A stretch of 64,000 bases of DNA, taken from the NCBI GenBank assembly GCA_035236585.1, contig CP141128.1:28053618-28117617 (forward strand). The letters are read 5' to 3'. Under the pieces are notes generated by a model. The model had not been told where the DNA came from, did no database searches, and worked only from the letters and a program-made list of their open reading frames with translations. Origin of the DNA: Warburgia ugandensis (Eukaryota > Streptophyta > Magnoliopsida > Canellales > Canellaceae). The position numbers were made by a program, and so were the translations under genes. Positions 11,101-23,652 of this stretch are shown piece after piece. The stretch's first letter is position 1. Each line of letters starts with the position of its first letter.

Positions 11101-14100
11101 AATAATTGCTAGAGTTTCATAATGCATTGGGTGCGTTATCTTGCTCCAAATAATAGGTAGTGTATGTGGAGCTTCATGGCCATGAAGTAGTGAGATATGT
11201 CAATCCGTAATAGGTGTAACAATTCTCATACTGAATCTTCCTGGATGACTTGCTAGATTGCCTAAAATCTTTTAACCTATTGAATCCTATTGGCCAATTT
11301 ATCTAAATAATAGACAATTCAGAGTTATGCCATGTCTCTATCTCATAAATTTCTTTATAGCGTAAGGGTCGAGGAGCGAAATAGTATGAATGTGGTTTTT
11401 ATCCCCTAACTCATTGGCCATATCTAAGGTAGGGTTAATTAGATCTACTTGAGTACGTAACCATTGTCCAAGTTGACTCAACTTTGTATACAACAAAAGC
11501 ATACCTCTTTGTATTTTGTCCTTTCTTTTTTCTACCTAGTCTAGGGAAGACCTGAACTAGATAATGCAACCTATATGCAAAGTGATGCTAATAAACAAAG
11601 GCACACAATGAATCCCAACCCTATGGCAAACAAGCTAAAAGGTTGATTTTTCTTTATTTTCTTTGGAGGAATGGCTTTATGGTTACATCTAACTTAGGTA
11701 GATCCTCTTCTCTTTCAGACTTGCCCTATTGCTTACCAGTTAGATCTTGCCTTGATCAACCACTTCACATCCTCCTTAGTCAGTCATAATTGATCTAAAT
11801 CATCGAAAGTGTTTGCAGAGCTAGTTGTTTAAATACCAACATAGTCGATCAAGTAGGGTCCATTGGAGTGGCAATAGGTTGCCTCCTTCCAAGAGGGTCC
11901 TATGAGCTTGTTAGCTGCTATAGGTGTATTCTAAGTTGATTTTAAATTAATTCTTGAGGTAAGGGTTGCACATAAGGTGATGATTAACTTAGGTGGGCCA
12001 AAGTATGTTCTTCACGTCCACCCTTGATCTTGTAGGGATGAGTGACCTTACTAATTCATTTAAGCATTCCCATGTAGTTTGATCATCATATATTCGCCTC
12101 AGAGCATGTAAATTTTCCCTAATATTCAAGAAAAGCAATATATCAAATGCAAACCTTAGAATGCAACAAGTAAGGAAATTCTTTCTATATGCTCTATACT
12201 ACCATTCAAATGCAACCAAATTAATAATGCAACTAATCTAAGAATTGGAAAGAAGTTAGAATAGTTTGCCATGGGGTCCTGGAAATAGTCTTCTTGTACA
12301 AGAGTGGGTCCATGTACATGCCACCTCCTCTTCTAGGTTAGGATGCTCCATCCTTGACCTGTATTATGACAACCCTTTAATTTTAATTTTAATTTTAATT
12401 AATGTATAAAAATTTATAAGCATGTCCTCACTACAATCCACTAAAATAAAAAATTAAAATAGGAACTATCTTAAGGTCTTCCTTTAAGTCTTTATTCTCA
12501 CCCAAATTCTCCATCAATGAAAAGGAAAGTACCAAATTCTTTAGGAATAAGGAAAGTATGCAAAAATAAAAGAAACTATCTTATATGTAACCCTAGGACT
12601 ACGACTAGTGGTAAAGCATTACAACCTAAATCTAATTAAACTTTATTATGAGTCCCCTACAATAGAATTAAAAACTAGATGTGTCTTAAATAATACCACA
12701 AGTACACAGCTCTAATGGAGTATATAAACCGCAAACATGTGTCATCCCATGAAGACTCTTTGATAAATAGGGTTAATCAAAATTTAGGACGTCATACTCT
12801 AACCTAGCCAAGCATTCAAGTGAAGGAAAATTTCTAACAAAACTAAATTAGAAAGTAACCCTAAATTAGAAAGTAAGTAATAACAAAAACTAAGTAGCTA
12901 TCTAACTAATCAAGGAACTAAACTAGGAAGCTTTCTAAAACTACAACTAACAAGAAAAAGGAAACTTCCTAAAATTATCATTAATTAGAAAAGGAAACTA
13001 TCTAAAAATACAATTAACTAAGAATTAAGAAAATAACCTAAGCTACAACTAACTACACATTAAACTAACTTTCTAAAATTGCATTAACTAAAAAGTAAGG
13101 AACAAATTAACTAAGAAAAGAAAAAGTAACTATTTCATTGATGGCCAATTTACAAGAATTTGTTACCTAAGCAAGGAAAAGAGAGCAAGTAAATGTTCTT
13201 CAGATCTAGCTAGAATTCCACAGTAAGGCCCACTTGTTGTGTCACTCAACAGAAGCTTGTACACTTCTCTTCAACTCAAAATATACTAAATTACCACCAA
13301 GATTTTTATTTTTCATATGATAAGTTGTCACAAACCAGTAAATTCCATCCAATGATACTTAGGAATGAAGTATTAGTACAACTAAGAAAAGAGGAGTCCT
13401 CACTTTTTCCCCTATACAATCATGACTCATGAAAGAAAGAAGAATGAAGAAAGAAGAAATAGAAAAGGTTACTACATTTTCCCTAAGCTAAAGTGATAAG
13501 TAGGTACATGGTGTATCCCTACCCCCCAACATGAAGGCCTTTAGCTAGGAACCTAGGTGACTTATGGATAGATTTACATGTTTCCCTCAAACTTAATTAA
13601 GAAATTAAAAATTTTCCTTATTTCTAAGAATCCTTTTCTATTTCTTAATCCAACTCAATAAGAAAAAGAAATAGATAGAATGAAAGAAAAATGATGCATG
13701 AATTCCAACTAACATGGATTATTAACAAAATCTAAAATTAGAAAGTGGGTATGTGAAGCTTGGAATTAGAAAATGGATGAAATTAGAAAGTGAAAAGATA
13801 AGGAAACTTAGAAAGATTGTGTGAGTGTAGGAAAGTGAGAATGGAATATTAAATAATGTGAGATGTATGCAAATCTAGCATGGAAGGATCCATGGATGCA
13901 GCTTAGAAAATGAAAAGTGTGTGTTTCTAAATGAAAAGTGATATGTTTACACTACATGCAACTAAGATGCCAAATTCTACAATGATATGAGTGACTTTCT
14001 AAACTAAGAATGCTTTCCAGGTCTAATGAAATACTATGCATCAAGTTTCTAAACACTTCCTAGAAATAAATCAATGGGAAGTCAAACATGGGTTTCTTTA

Positions 14101-14135
14101 TTAGGAAAGCGCTACTTTTAAGTTAGGAAAGTGCC
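8172..14135 (-). pseudogene. Element D internal region: decayed gag and truncated pol
   Basis: On the minus strand, from right to left: an AT-rich leader with many 'ttagaaagt' words (about 12600-14135); a long gag-like zone with numerous stops (about 10700-12100), including 'SLKEILHLYIEATQ' near 10870-10955, similar to the C-terminal gag segment of Athila/Tat elements; then 'LFDVGIIFPQFNKTWVESP' at about 10180-10255, which matches the start of Athila-type RT (family wording: LLDAGIIYPISDSKWVSP). RT breaks off soon after, and no RNase H or integrase is seen. From 9863 down to 8172 is 3' untranslated sequence with the lineage's 'ATTGAGGACAATG' box. Non-functional. Confidence 0.6.
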
Positions 14136-16292
14136 AGATCTAAGAATATACTAAGAAAATTCTTTCTAAAATGGATCTAAACTAATCTTACAACATTCCT
14201 AATGCATATGAAAAACAAATTAACAAGTTTCAAAAACTACAAAACAAGAAAATCTAAGATCTAAACAAGGAAATCAAAATTAGAGACTACCATACTTTTA
14301 GAATAGGAAAGTGCTTAAAAACATGGAAACTAAGCAAGCAAGCTAAATAGGAAGCTATGCTACAACCTAGATCTACAAAGTGAACCTAACCTAAAGAAAC
14401 AAAACTATCTCATTATACTATAATGAATGCAATAAAACATGATGCTAAATCTGCCATGCATGTGAGCTTGAAAAAGATGGATTCACCAAAAATTGGTGGA
14501 ATGTGTTGAAAACCCTATTCATATATGAATGCAAAACCTAATTCAATGGAAAGGAATCATGATATGCATCTAAAATACTCTAAGATGAATGGAATCACTG
14601 TGCTAAATATGAACTACAAACATAGTAAAGATGAGAAATTAACATGCAAAACTACAGGAAACTACAAAATAACTATGCATGCAATCTAAGGAAGCATGGA
14701 AGACGATGCTTGATCAATCTAATCTAAGAAAAACCTAAATGAATGCATGATAGAAGAAGGTGAATGGAAGATATAGAAGATGGAAGAGAAAATAAAAGGA
14801 AAATAAGAAAGAAAGGAATTGAAACTTAGGTTAAGACCCTACCTTTATCTCCAAGGAATTTGAACATTGAAGCTTGAAGGGGGCTTAGGTGAGGGTCATC
14901 TTCCTCTCTTAATTTCTCCTTTGATTTGACTATGCACTCAAGGGAAATTTGAAAGATGAAAACCTTGTTCATAACACATCTATTTATAGATTTCTTAGCA
15001 TAAGGGTTAAGAAAATTCAAGGGGGGAAATCAAGCCATTTTAATTAGAACCAAACTAAGGACTAGATGAGGGGTGTGGGATTCAAATATAGGAATGAGAG
15101 ATGAGAATGGAAGAAATAAGATAGGAATGGAAGGAGAAAAGAAAGAAGAAATTCTAAGATAAGAAGGGAATAAGTGGGGAAAAGAAAGAATTAGAAAGGG
15201 GAACCAAGGCGACAACTTAAGAGGGAAGGAAGGGGTGAAACCAAATTAGAAGGTGGATTTTAGAGTGGTGGGGGGGCATGGGCAGAGGCAAAGGAATGAT
15301 TTTCATTATAGGAAAGTGAATGTGGAAAAAATGGGAGAAAATAAAAAGAAAAAATAAAGGAATAAGTAGGAAAAGAATGAAAGAAAAGGAAAATTGGTGG
15401 GGAAATCTAGGATTTTTCATTCTTAGAAAGTCTTAAAGAGGGTGGGGCATGGAATGAACATGTGGGTGGGTGTGAGTGATTTAAATGCCTTGAGATGTAT
15501 GGACCCTTGGATGAGATTTAAAGGTTGCGATCTTCCTTTCCTCAGGGTTTTGGTTTCACTTTTCAAGGTAGTAAGGGTGGCTAGGGCTTCCTTCATTGCT
15601 TCACTTCAATCCTAGCCCTTAAATTATACCTACCTTTACTTGAATAGATGTGATCCATTTAGGGCATGTAAACCTTCTTTAAACATCATTCCTTCTCCAC
15701 CAATGGATTAGATTACCCTAGGATGAATGGCCTTTATTCTTGAAATAATTATAAGCTCATGTGGTCCAATTGTGCTTCAATATCTTGTTTGAATAAAACA
15801 TCCCATTGGTTGATTCTTCATCCTTTTGGATGAGTACGATAGAGAAACTAAGTGAAACGTCTTCATGTGATCCCATTCTTCTTTTTCTTTTAAGAAGCTT
15901 TCATTGTATATAGTTTGAATGTATATGAATTGAGCATCTTCCATAAGCTTTTGAAGGTGGCAACATGTATGCATGCCGTCATGCATGGGAATTTGATACC
16001 TTTTTATCCTTATTTGAATGGAAGTTGAATAGAGTGTTTTTGATCATTTTGACTTCAATAGTTACTTCCAATGATCCTTTTGAACCTCCAGGACTTCATC
16101 TATGTCATGTGCAACCCTTCATGTAGCTTGGAATGCAAAATTGCTCTTTTTTCTATAAAATTGGCAATTTTGTGCATTTTTTACATTTGTACCCTAGACT
16201 TGCAAAATAATAGAATTAATCCTAATTAGTGATAATTAAGTGTTTCTAAGGCTAATACCTTCTAAATATGGAGGTATATATGTAATATTCCC
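14136..16292 (-). repeat. Element D, 5' LTR (right copy)
   Basis: About 2.16 kb, homologous to 6044-8171 with many substitutions and small indels, so the element is old. Its right end abuts a gypsy RNase H frame (element E). The left flank at 14090-14135 repeats words found inside the LTR, so the exact 3' edge of the LTR and a PBS could not be fixed. Confidence 0.65.
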
Positions 16293-17447
16293 ATACCCAT
16301 CACACACGTCTAAGTCCCCTGCTTAATGCATCACAGAAGACAACAAACCTCAATCCCCTGAAGGGAGTGTGAAAATGGGTGTAGTGGTCAATCTCTATTT
16401 CATCACCTAAATCTCACTTCACAAGTGTCACTTGAAACAAACTTCATATCCTTCTTGGTCAATGACATAGCAATGCATGAAAACCCCTCAATGAATTTGC
16501 AGTAATATCCTCTAAGACCCAAGGAAGCTATGAAACTCCATCACTATCTTGGCACGCTCTTAGCCCCTCAATACTTCCACCTTTGCTCAGTCCATTGCAA
16601 CCCCATTACTGGAGATGAGCAGCCTAAGAAGTTCATGTGCTCAAGTTAGAACTCACACTCATTGATCTTTGTAAACAAGCACTCAGTTTGGATCATGTTC
16701 AAGATAATGGGAAGTGCTTTCCTTGTTGCTCCCTACCCTTGGATGATATCAAGATGTAGTCCATGGACATAATGAAAAACTTATCCAAGTAAGCTCAATA
16801 TACCATACTCATGAGGTTTATGGAAAATGCAGGCATGTTCGTCAATCTGAACGGTATCATTAAGAACACGTAATGACCATAACGAGTCCTAAACACTGTC
16901 TTCATGACATCTTCCTCTTGAATCATTAACTGGTGGTACTTGGGACATCATGTTAATCCTAGAAAAGATTGTTGATGGCTCAAACTAATCGAAAAGGTCA
17001 TCAAATTGGGGTAGGGGATACTTGTTCTTCACGGTGACACTTTTCAACATTAAGTAGTTAATGCACAACGGCATTGATATGTCATTCTTCTAAATGAAGA
17101 GGACCACTGCCCCCTAAGGAAATCCACAGGGTTTGATGAACCCCTTGGTGAAGTAATTCCTATAGCTTCCTGCCAATTGTCTCAACTTCACTGGAGCCAT
17201 CCAATATGGAACCTTGGAGAGCTATGTGTAGCACACAATTAGTAAAAGTTCACTCTCTCAGGCAGTAGTCTAAGAAGCTCCTCAAGAAAGACATCCACAA
17301 ACTCCCTGACCACCTTTAGCTCTTCCAACTTGGGCTCTTTAGCCCATACCACCACAAAGCTTACCAAAATGGCCTATCACCCCTTTGAGATGTGTTGCGT
17401 TGCCTTAATGGCTGAGATGATGTACTAGTTGTATCTATTCTTGTAAC
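16293..17447 (-). pseudogene. Element E: Ty3/gypsy pol fragment (pre-RT, RT, start of RNase H)
   Basis: The minus-strand translation reads through a typical gypsy pol with few breaks. 'ISAIKATQHISKG' and 'EFVDVFLEELLRLLPE' occur near 17260-17430 (pre-RT linker). 'MAPVKLRQL...FTKGFIKP' lies near 17130-17200, then '[10 protein letters not shown]' near 17047-17075 (family: LCIDYRELN). 'MDYILISSKG' near 16735-16770 is the catalytic box, with the second Asp of the usual IDD replaced by Tyr. 'FHSFLGLRGYYCKFIEGFS' lies at about 16480-16535 (thumb), and 'FVVFCDALSRGL' at 16318-16352 (RNase H start). RNase H is cut off at the D junction. The rest of the element is not found on the far side of D. Confidence 0.85.
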
Positions 17448-18003
17448 TGGTAGGCTTCTAGGCTGGGGTGAAGGTTAGAGAGTTAGTCCCACATTGCTTG
17501 GAGAGAGGAAACTGGGTTGTTTATAAGAGTTCAGGGAACTCTAATTGTCACAACACATTTTCCTTAAGAAACTAGGGAAGAAGAAAACCGTGAGGGGTGT
17601 ATGGGTACCCCAAAGTAGACAATATTGTGACTATTGGAACCCTGGGGTGTTACGAATGGTATCAGAGCCAGTTCCCCTCACAGTGTGGTGGCTAGCCACA
17701 CGCGGGCACCTAGACATGGCTATCACATGGGGACGCTTGTTCCCTAAGGGGGGAAGATGTGAAGCCTTAGGCCAATGAGGGCAGGCCAAGAGGAGGCTGG
17801 TAGGCTTCTACGCTGGGGTGAAGGACAGAGAGTTAGTCCCACATTGCCTAGGGAGAGGAAAATGGATTGTTTATAAGAGTTGGGGGAACTCTAATTGTCA
17901 CAACGCATTTTCCCTAGGAAACTGAAAAGAACAAAACCTTGAGGGGTGTATGGGTGGCCCAAAGCGAACAATATTGTGACTATTAGAACCCTGGGGTGTT
18001 ACA
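17448..18003 (+). mobile_element. TRIM (terminal-repeat retrotransposon in miniature), 556 bp
   Basis: Two near-identical LTRs (17448-17654, 207 bp; 17798-18003, 206 bp), each starting TGGTAGGCTTCTA and ending GGTGTTAC(A/G), flank a 143-bp internal segment. It has a PBS TGGTATCAGAGC at 17657-17668 (initiator tRNA-Met) and a purine-rich stretch CCAAGAGGAGG before the second LTR. There is no coding capacity, as expected for a TRIM; the 77-residue frame at 17545-17778 spans LTR and PBS and is incidental. The flanks (GTAAC and AGGAG) show no target duplication. The AGGAGGC after the second LTR repeats the polypurine motif. Confidence 0.88.
17657..17668 (+). other. TRIM primer-binding site (tRNA-iMet)
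   Basis: TGGTATCAGAGC, two bases after the end of the first TRIM LTR. It is complementary to the 3' end of plant initiator tRNA-Met. Confidence 0.85.
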
Positions 18004-18960
18004 AGGAGGCATCTTTTTCTTAGAAGGGTAAGTGGACCTCCTTCTCTTCTAATTGGATGGTGATTGAATGGCAAAAAGGAGAGATCTATAATGATAGGGA
18101 TGGAAAGAAATCTAATATTTTGAGATGTGTTGCATGAAGATATCTAGGGTTTTCCAAATTAGGAAACCACTTGAATTAACCATTCAAACAAGGGTGGAAG
18201 TGTCACCTTCTAGGAAGGTGGCTCCCTCTCTAAGATAAAATCATGGAACCCTAAGTTTATGTGGTGGAAAAGCTTAGGAAATGGATTAGGAAGTGGGTTT
18301 CTCTCTCTAGATAGGTCCCTTAATGTATGATCATCTTACCTTTTACAATTCCCTCTCAAAATTTCTTAAATATCACATTTAATCATAAGATAGTTTCTTG
18401 AATTGGTGCTCCAATCATGTGGTTTCATGTGGCAATTATCCATGGCTTGATGGCTCACTTTGATCGCTCATTCCTTGGTGGCTTAAGTGGCTTCAAGGCT
18501 TGAGTAACTTGTCTTTCTTAGGTTTCCTAGTTGGGTTAGGAAACCTCATGTATGGCTCCAATTCTCATGCAAAGTTGATGAAAATGCATGGCTTTTGCAT
18601 GGGTCATTTTAATTAGCTTTGATTTCTTCCAATTGCTTCTAAGGGCTCGGCTTGCCACACCCCTGGCAGGAGCATACCGACCCTGCACCCTTGGTGAGCT
18701 AACCAAGTAATTTGACCCTCAAAAAAACTCTACGAAGAGCAATATAGCTATCTGATCATCTTAGCACTTTCTACAAAAATTAAAAACCCTAGTTAAATTT
18801 TAAAAAATTATAATGACAAACATACTTACTCCAGATTAGCCTCTAATTCTACAAACTATTAAACTTTTGAGTTATTAGGTCAGAAATGCATCTGTTATGA
18901 TTTTTGGCAAAAACATAAACTTCTATTCTCTAATTTATAATGCATACTAATTGGTTACTT
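18004..18960. other. Unclassified spacer
   Basis: AT-rich with a more balanced patch at 18640-18720. I see no coding domain on either strand, no LTR ends and no tandem structure. It may be the 5' continuation of element E (gag/LTR) too decayed to recognise, since E's minus-strand frame points this way. The ~40-bp monomer array starts at its right edge. Confidence 0.3.
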
Positions 18961-18993
18961 TTTTTTATACAAAATTGAATACTCATCAATTTT

Positions 18994-20534
18994 CATCAAA
19001 TCATTGCATCTAGGTGATCTAATTCTTTATTTTTATTAAATTGATAATTATCATTGATCTACCCATTCATTTTCATCAAATCTCTTAGATCCGACTAATG
19101 GTTTTCATCAAATCTCAATAATTCAACCTTAATTTTTATCAAATTATTAGATCTCATTGATCCGATCATTGATTTCATCTAATCGTCGGATCTCATAACT
19201 GACCGTTGACTTTCATCAAATCATTGGATCTCATAGATCCGATCCTTGATTTTAATCCATCATCAAATATGTAGATCCTAGTATTATTTTCCATCAAATC
19301 ATCTAGTCTTAATGATCTGACTACTTCATATCACAATATTTTATCTATCAGGACATCGATTTTCATCTTGTCATTGGATCGCTTTAATCCAACCCTTGAA
19401 TTTATTCAAAACATCAAATCTCATTTATTTGATAATCAATTTGCATCAAATTATCAAATATCATTCACCTGACAATTGATTATGATCGAAATATTTAATA
19501 ATTCCTTATAATTAAATAACTTGATATCATCAATTCAGTTGTAAATTTCATCAAATAATTAGATCTCACTTATCTAACCTTGGACTTTTATCAAATCATT
19601 TGATCTTATCAACCTGATCATCAATTTTCATTAAATCATTGAATCTCATTAATTCAACTTTTGATTTTCAACTAATCATTAGATCTCATTGATCTTAATA
19701 TTTCCAATCATCAAATCAATGGACCTCATCATTCTAAAATTAACTTTAATCAAATTATATCTTATTGAGCTAACCATCAATTTTTATCCAATAGGTGGGT
19801 CTCATGCTCAATGCTAATTTTTATTAAATCATCTAGATCTCATTGGTCTAACCCTTTATTTTTATCAAATCATTAAATCTCATTAACTTAATGATTGATT
19901 TTCATCAAGTCACTGGATCTTGTCAATCTTACCAATGATTTTCACTAAATCATTAATCTTATTAATCCAAGGATTGATTTTGTTCAGATAATTAGGTCTT
20001 AGCCATTTGACCATCAATTTTCATTAAATTATCAAATTGATATCATATCTCATCAATTTGATAATTGATTTCCATAAAAAATATCAATCTCATTGATCTA
20101 AAGATTTATTTTCACAAAATCATTGGATTTCATTGCTCCTTCCATTGTTTTTTATCAAATATAAACCATTCAATATCATTGATCCAATCATCAATTTCCA
20201 TCATATTATTAAATCTCATCGATCAAACTATTCATTTGCATCAAATCTTGTCAATTCAAAATATAGAATCTCCACAATCCAATTGTCAATTTTCTTATAT
20301 CATCAAATTTTGACGATTCAACCATTGATTTTAATAAAATCTTTGAATCTTGTCATTCCACCCTTGATTTTTATCAAATGACAAGAGTTAATTGGTCCAA
20401 CCCTTGATTTTTATCAAATCATTAGATAGCATCAATCCCACATTTCCTCTTCCATCAAATCACAATATTTCAATTATCTAATGATTGATTCTCATTAAAT
20501 CATCAAAACTAAAAATAAAAATTCTATTAAAATT
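18994..20534. repeat. Higher-order unit H1 (short, ~1.54 kb)
   Basis: It starts at the CATTGCATC marker and carries the second marker at +277. It lacks the middle part present in H2-H4: the AAGTTGAATTTAAACAAA marker and the non-monomer block. It rejoins the common order before the 'CACATTTCCT' marker at about 20435. It is best explained as an internally deleted unit. Confidence 0.7.
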
Positions 20535-23500
20535 CATCAAATCATTGCATCTTGGTAATCAAATGCTTGATTTTTATTAAATCACTAATTGTCATTGATT
20601 TGCTCACACATTTTCATCAAATTACTTAGATCTAATTATTGGTTTTCAACAAATCATCAAATCACAAAAATTTTAACCTTCATTTTCATTAAATTATTAG
20701 ATCTTGTTGATCTAATATTTGATATCATCTAATCATTGAATCTCATAACTAACCATTACTTTCATCAAATCATTGGATCTCGTCAATCTAACCCTTAATT
20801 TTCATCCAATCATCAGATATGTAGATATAGTCATCACTTTACATCAAATCATCTGGTCTCAATGATCTGACTACTGATATTCAAATCATAGGAGTTTTGT
20901 CTATCAGAACATTGACTTTTTTATCCTACCCATGAATTTATTCAAAACACCAAATAGCTCATAAATACGATTGTCGATTCTCATTAAATCACTAGATCTT
21001 ATCCATCCAATCATAAACTTTCAACATTTTTAGATCTCATTGATTTTTAATAATAAATTTTCATCAAATCATCGAATCTCATCGATCCAAACCTTTATTT
21101 TTATCAAATCACTGAATCTCATTGGTCTACTGTACATTCACATCAATTCATTGGATCATAATGATCTAACCATTGATTTTCACCAAGTAATTGGATCTCG
21201 TAGATCTAATTGTCAATTTTCATCGAATCATTTTATCTCATCATTACAACTATCAATTTCCATTAAATATTTGAATCTCATCAACTCATCAGCCCACGTA
21301 GATGCAAAGGTTGAATTTAAACAAAGTGATCAGAGCTCATTGATTTTAATGAATTTTGTAGATTTGACCACCAATTTTAACAAAATCATCAAAATTCACC
21401 TATCCAACCCTTAATTTTCATCAAATGAAAGGAGCTTGTCAATCCCAACTTTGATATTTGTCTCATGGATTTGACCATCAATTTTTCACCACATCACAAA
21501 CTCTCATCAATTCGACCATTATTTGTCATTAAATCATTCAATTCCATTGATCTAATTGTTATTCTTTTTATCAAATCAATAGATCTCATTAATCAAACCC
21601 TAATTTTCATCAAATCAATAGATCTCATTATTTGGACTATTGATTTTCATAATATCATTTATATCGTTGATCCTATTTTTTATCTTTATCTAATCTTTGG
21701 ATCTTGTTAATCCAATCATTAATTTCAATCAAATTATTTTTTTGTCATTGATGTTACTATTTATACTCAACAAATTATTAGATCTTGTTGATTTGAACAA
21801 TTTTTTAAGTAAATCGCCACATCTCCTTGATCCCACCATTCATTATTATCACTTCAATCGATCTCTTCAACCCGGACTCTAATTTTTACCAAATTGGCCA
21901 ATCTCATTAATACAAGGAGTCATCAAATCTCATTAATCCACCTTTCAATTTTTTGTAAATTATCGAATCCTAATGACCCTAAATTAATTCTAAGGATTGG
22001 AGGCAACTCTTCCTCAAATTAAATGAATCAAGGGTGATCCTTTCTAAAACAAGAAAAATTGGACAATATCTTTCTTCAAATTTCTAAGATTAGATATTTT
22101 TCTTTCTAAAATCAAATAAGATAGTAGGTGATCTTTCGTTAAACCCCAAATCAAATTGAACCTTTCTCAAATATAAAAGAACGAAGTGATCTTTCTTCCA
22201 ATCATTGGATCTTGTGCATCTAACCCTCTATCTTCATCATATCACACAGTCTCATAGACCGGAACATTAATTTTTATCAAGTCATCAAATCTCATCTATA
22301 TAGCCATAAATTTAATCAAATAATCCAAGATCATCTATATAGCCATAAATTTATCACGTCCTTCAAAAAATTAATTTTCTTCAAATTATGGGATCTCTTC
22401 AATTTGACAGAATGAAAATCATTAAATCACTGATCTCGTTGTTTTGTTCATAGATTTTCATCAAATTAGTATATCTAATTGATATGACCATTAATGTATC
22501 AAATCATCTGATCTTATTGATCAGATTGTCAATTTCCATCCACTCATTGGATCCCATCTATTTGAACTTTAATTTTCATCAACTCATCTAATTTCGTCAA
22601 TTCAACCCTCAATGTTGGTCAAATCATCAGATCTCGTTGACTAACAATTGATTATTATTTGACCTAGTCAATTCATCAATTAATTTTCATTGGATTTCAA
22701 TAGCTCGATCATCAATTTTCATCAAATTATTGGATGTTGTCAATCCAACTACCAATTTTCATTGAATAATCAAATCTTGTCAATCAATCTATTGATTTCA
22801 TCTTGTCAAAGCATCTCATAACATTGATCGTAATTATAATTTTCATCTTTTCTCATCAATCCATCCAATGGTTTTCAAGATATCATCTAATCTCATCTAT
22901 CTATCTACCTATTAATTTTTGTCAAATTATTGGATATCATCATTCCTATAAAAAAAATTTCAAACTATTTAATAATTCATTGCAATGAAATTACTTGTTA
23001 TCATCAATCCAACCATAAATTTCATCAAATTATCAGATCTCACTTATCTAACCTTTGACTTTCATCAAATCATTTGATTTATCAACCTAATAGTCAATTT
23101 TCATTGAATCATTGAATTTCATTAATTTGACTATTAATTTTCATTGAACCATTGGATATCGTGGATCTCATTTTGAATGCTAAATTTTATCAAATTATCT
23201 AAATCTTATTGGTCCAACCTTTGACTTTTATCAAATCATCAATTCTCATCCATTTGACCATTAATTTTCATCAAATTACCATATCTCATCAATTTGATAA
23301 TTGATTTTCATAAAAAAAAAACATCGGATCTCGTTTATTTGAAGCTTTATTCATCAAATCATCAAATTTTGTTAATTCAAAACATAGGATCTTCTCAATC
23401 CAACTATCAATTTTCTTGAATCATAAGATCTTGTGATCAAACCATTTATTTTCATAAAATTGTTTAATCTCGCCGATCAAACCTCAATTCTTGTCAAATG

Positions 23501-23652
23501 ACCAAATCTAATTATTCCAACCCTTGATTTTCATCAAAATCAAGAAATCTCATCAATCTTGCATTTCCTATTCATCAAATCACAATATTTCAGTTAGCTA
23601 ACAATTGATTTTCATTAAATCAATAGATATAAAAAATCATTTCATTTATTTT
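20535..23652. repeat. Higher-order unit H2 (~3.12 kb)
   Basis: Complete unit: CATTGCATC marker at the start, second marker at about +285, 'AAGGTTGAATTTAAACAAA' marker near 21310, a non-monomer block at about 21985-22200, and the terminal 'TTCCTATTCATCAAATCAC' marker near 23565. Confidence 0.8.

Larger units (their letters stand above)
6044..16292 (-). mobile_element. Element D: decayed Ty3/gypsy retrotransposon of Tat/Athila type
   Basis: Two long direct repeats (6044-8171 and 14136-16292) flank about 6 kb of internal DNA. Minus-strand reading puts the 5' LTR at the right. The internal region carries a gag-C-terminus-like stretch near 10870-10955, the beginning of an Athila-type RT near 10170-10330, and the conserved tail 'CATTGAGGACAATG...TTTAAGT..TGGGGT' at 9823-9863. 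Just before the left repeat lies 'GCACGAGCAAAATATAA...GGGGGGG' (8170-8205), the usual polypurine context of this lineage. Most of pol is missing. Clean TG...CA ends and a target duplication could not be defined. Confidence 0.7.

Noticed and set aside
21040-21414. 124-residue open frame rich in Ile, Ser and His
   Set aside because: It is a translation of the 40-bp array. The period is not a multiple of three, so all frames read similar low-complexity peptide. No domain.
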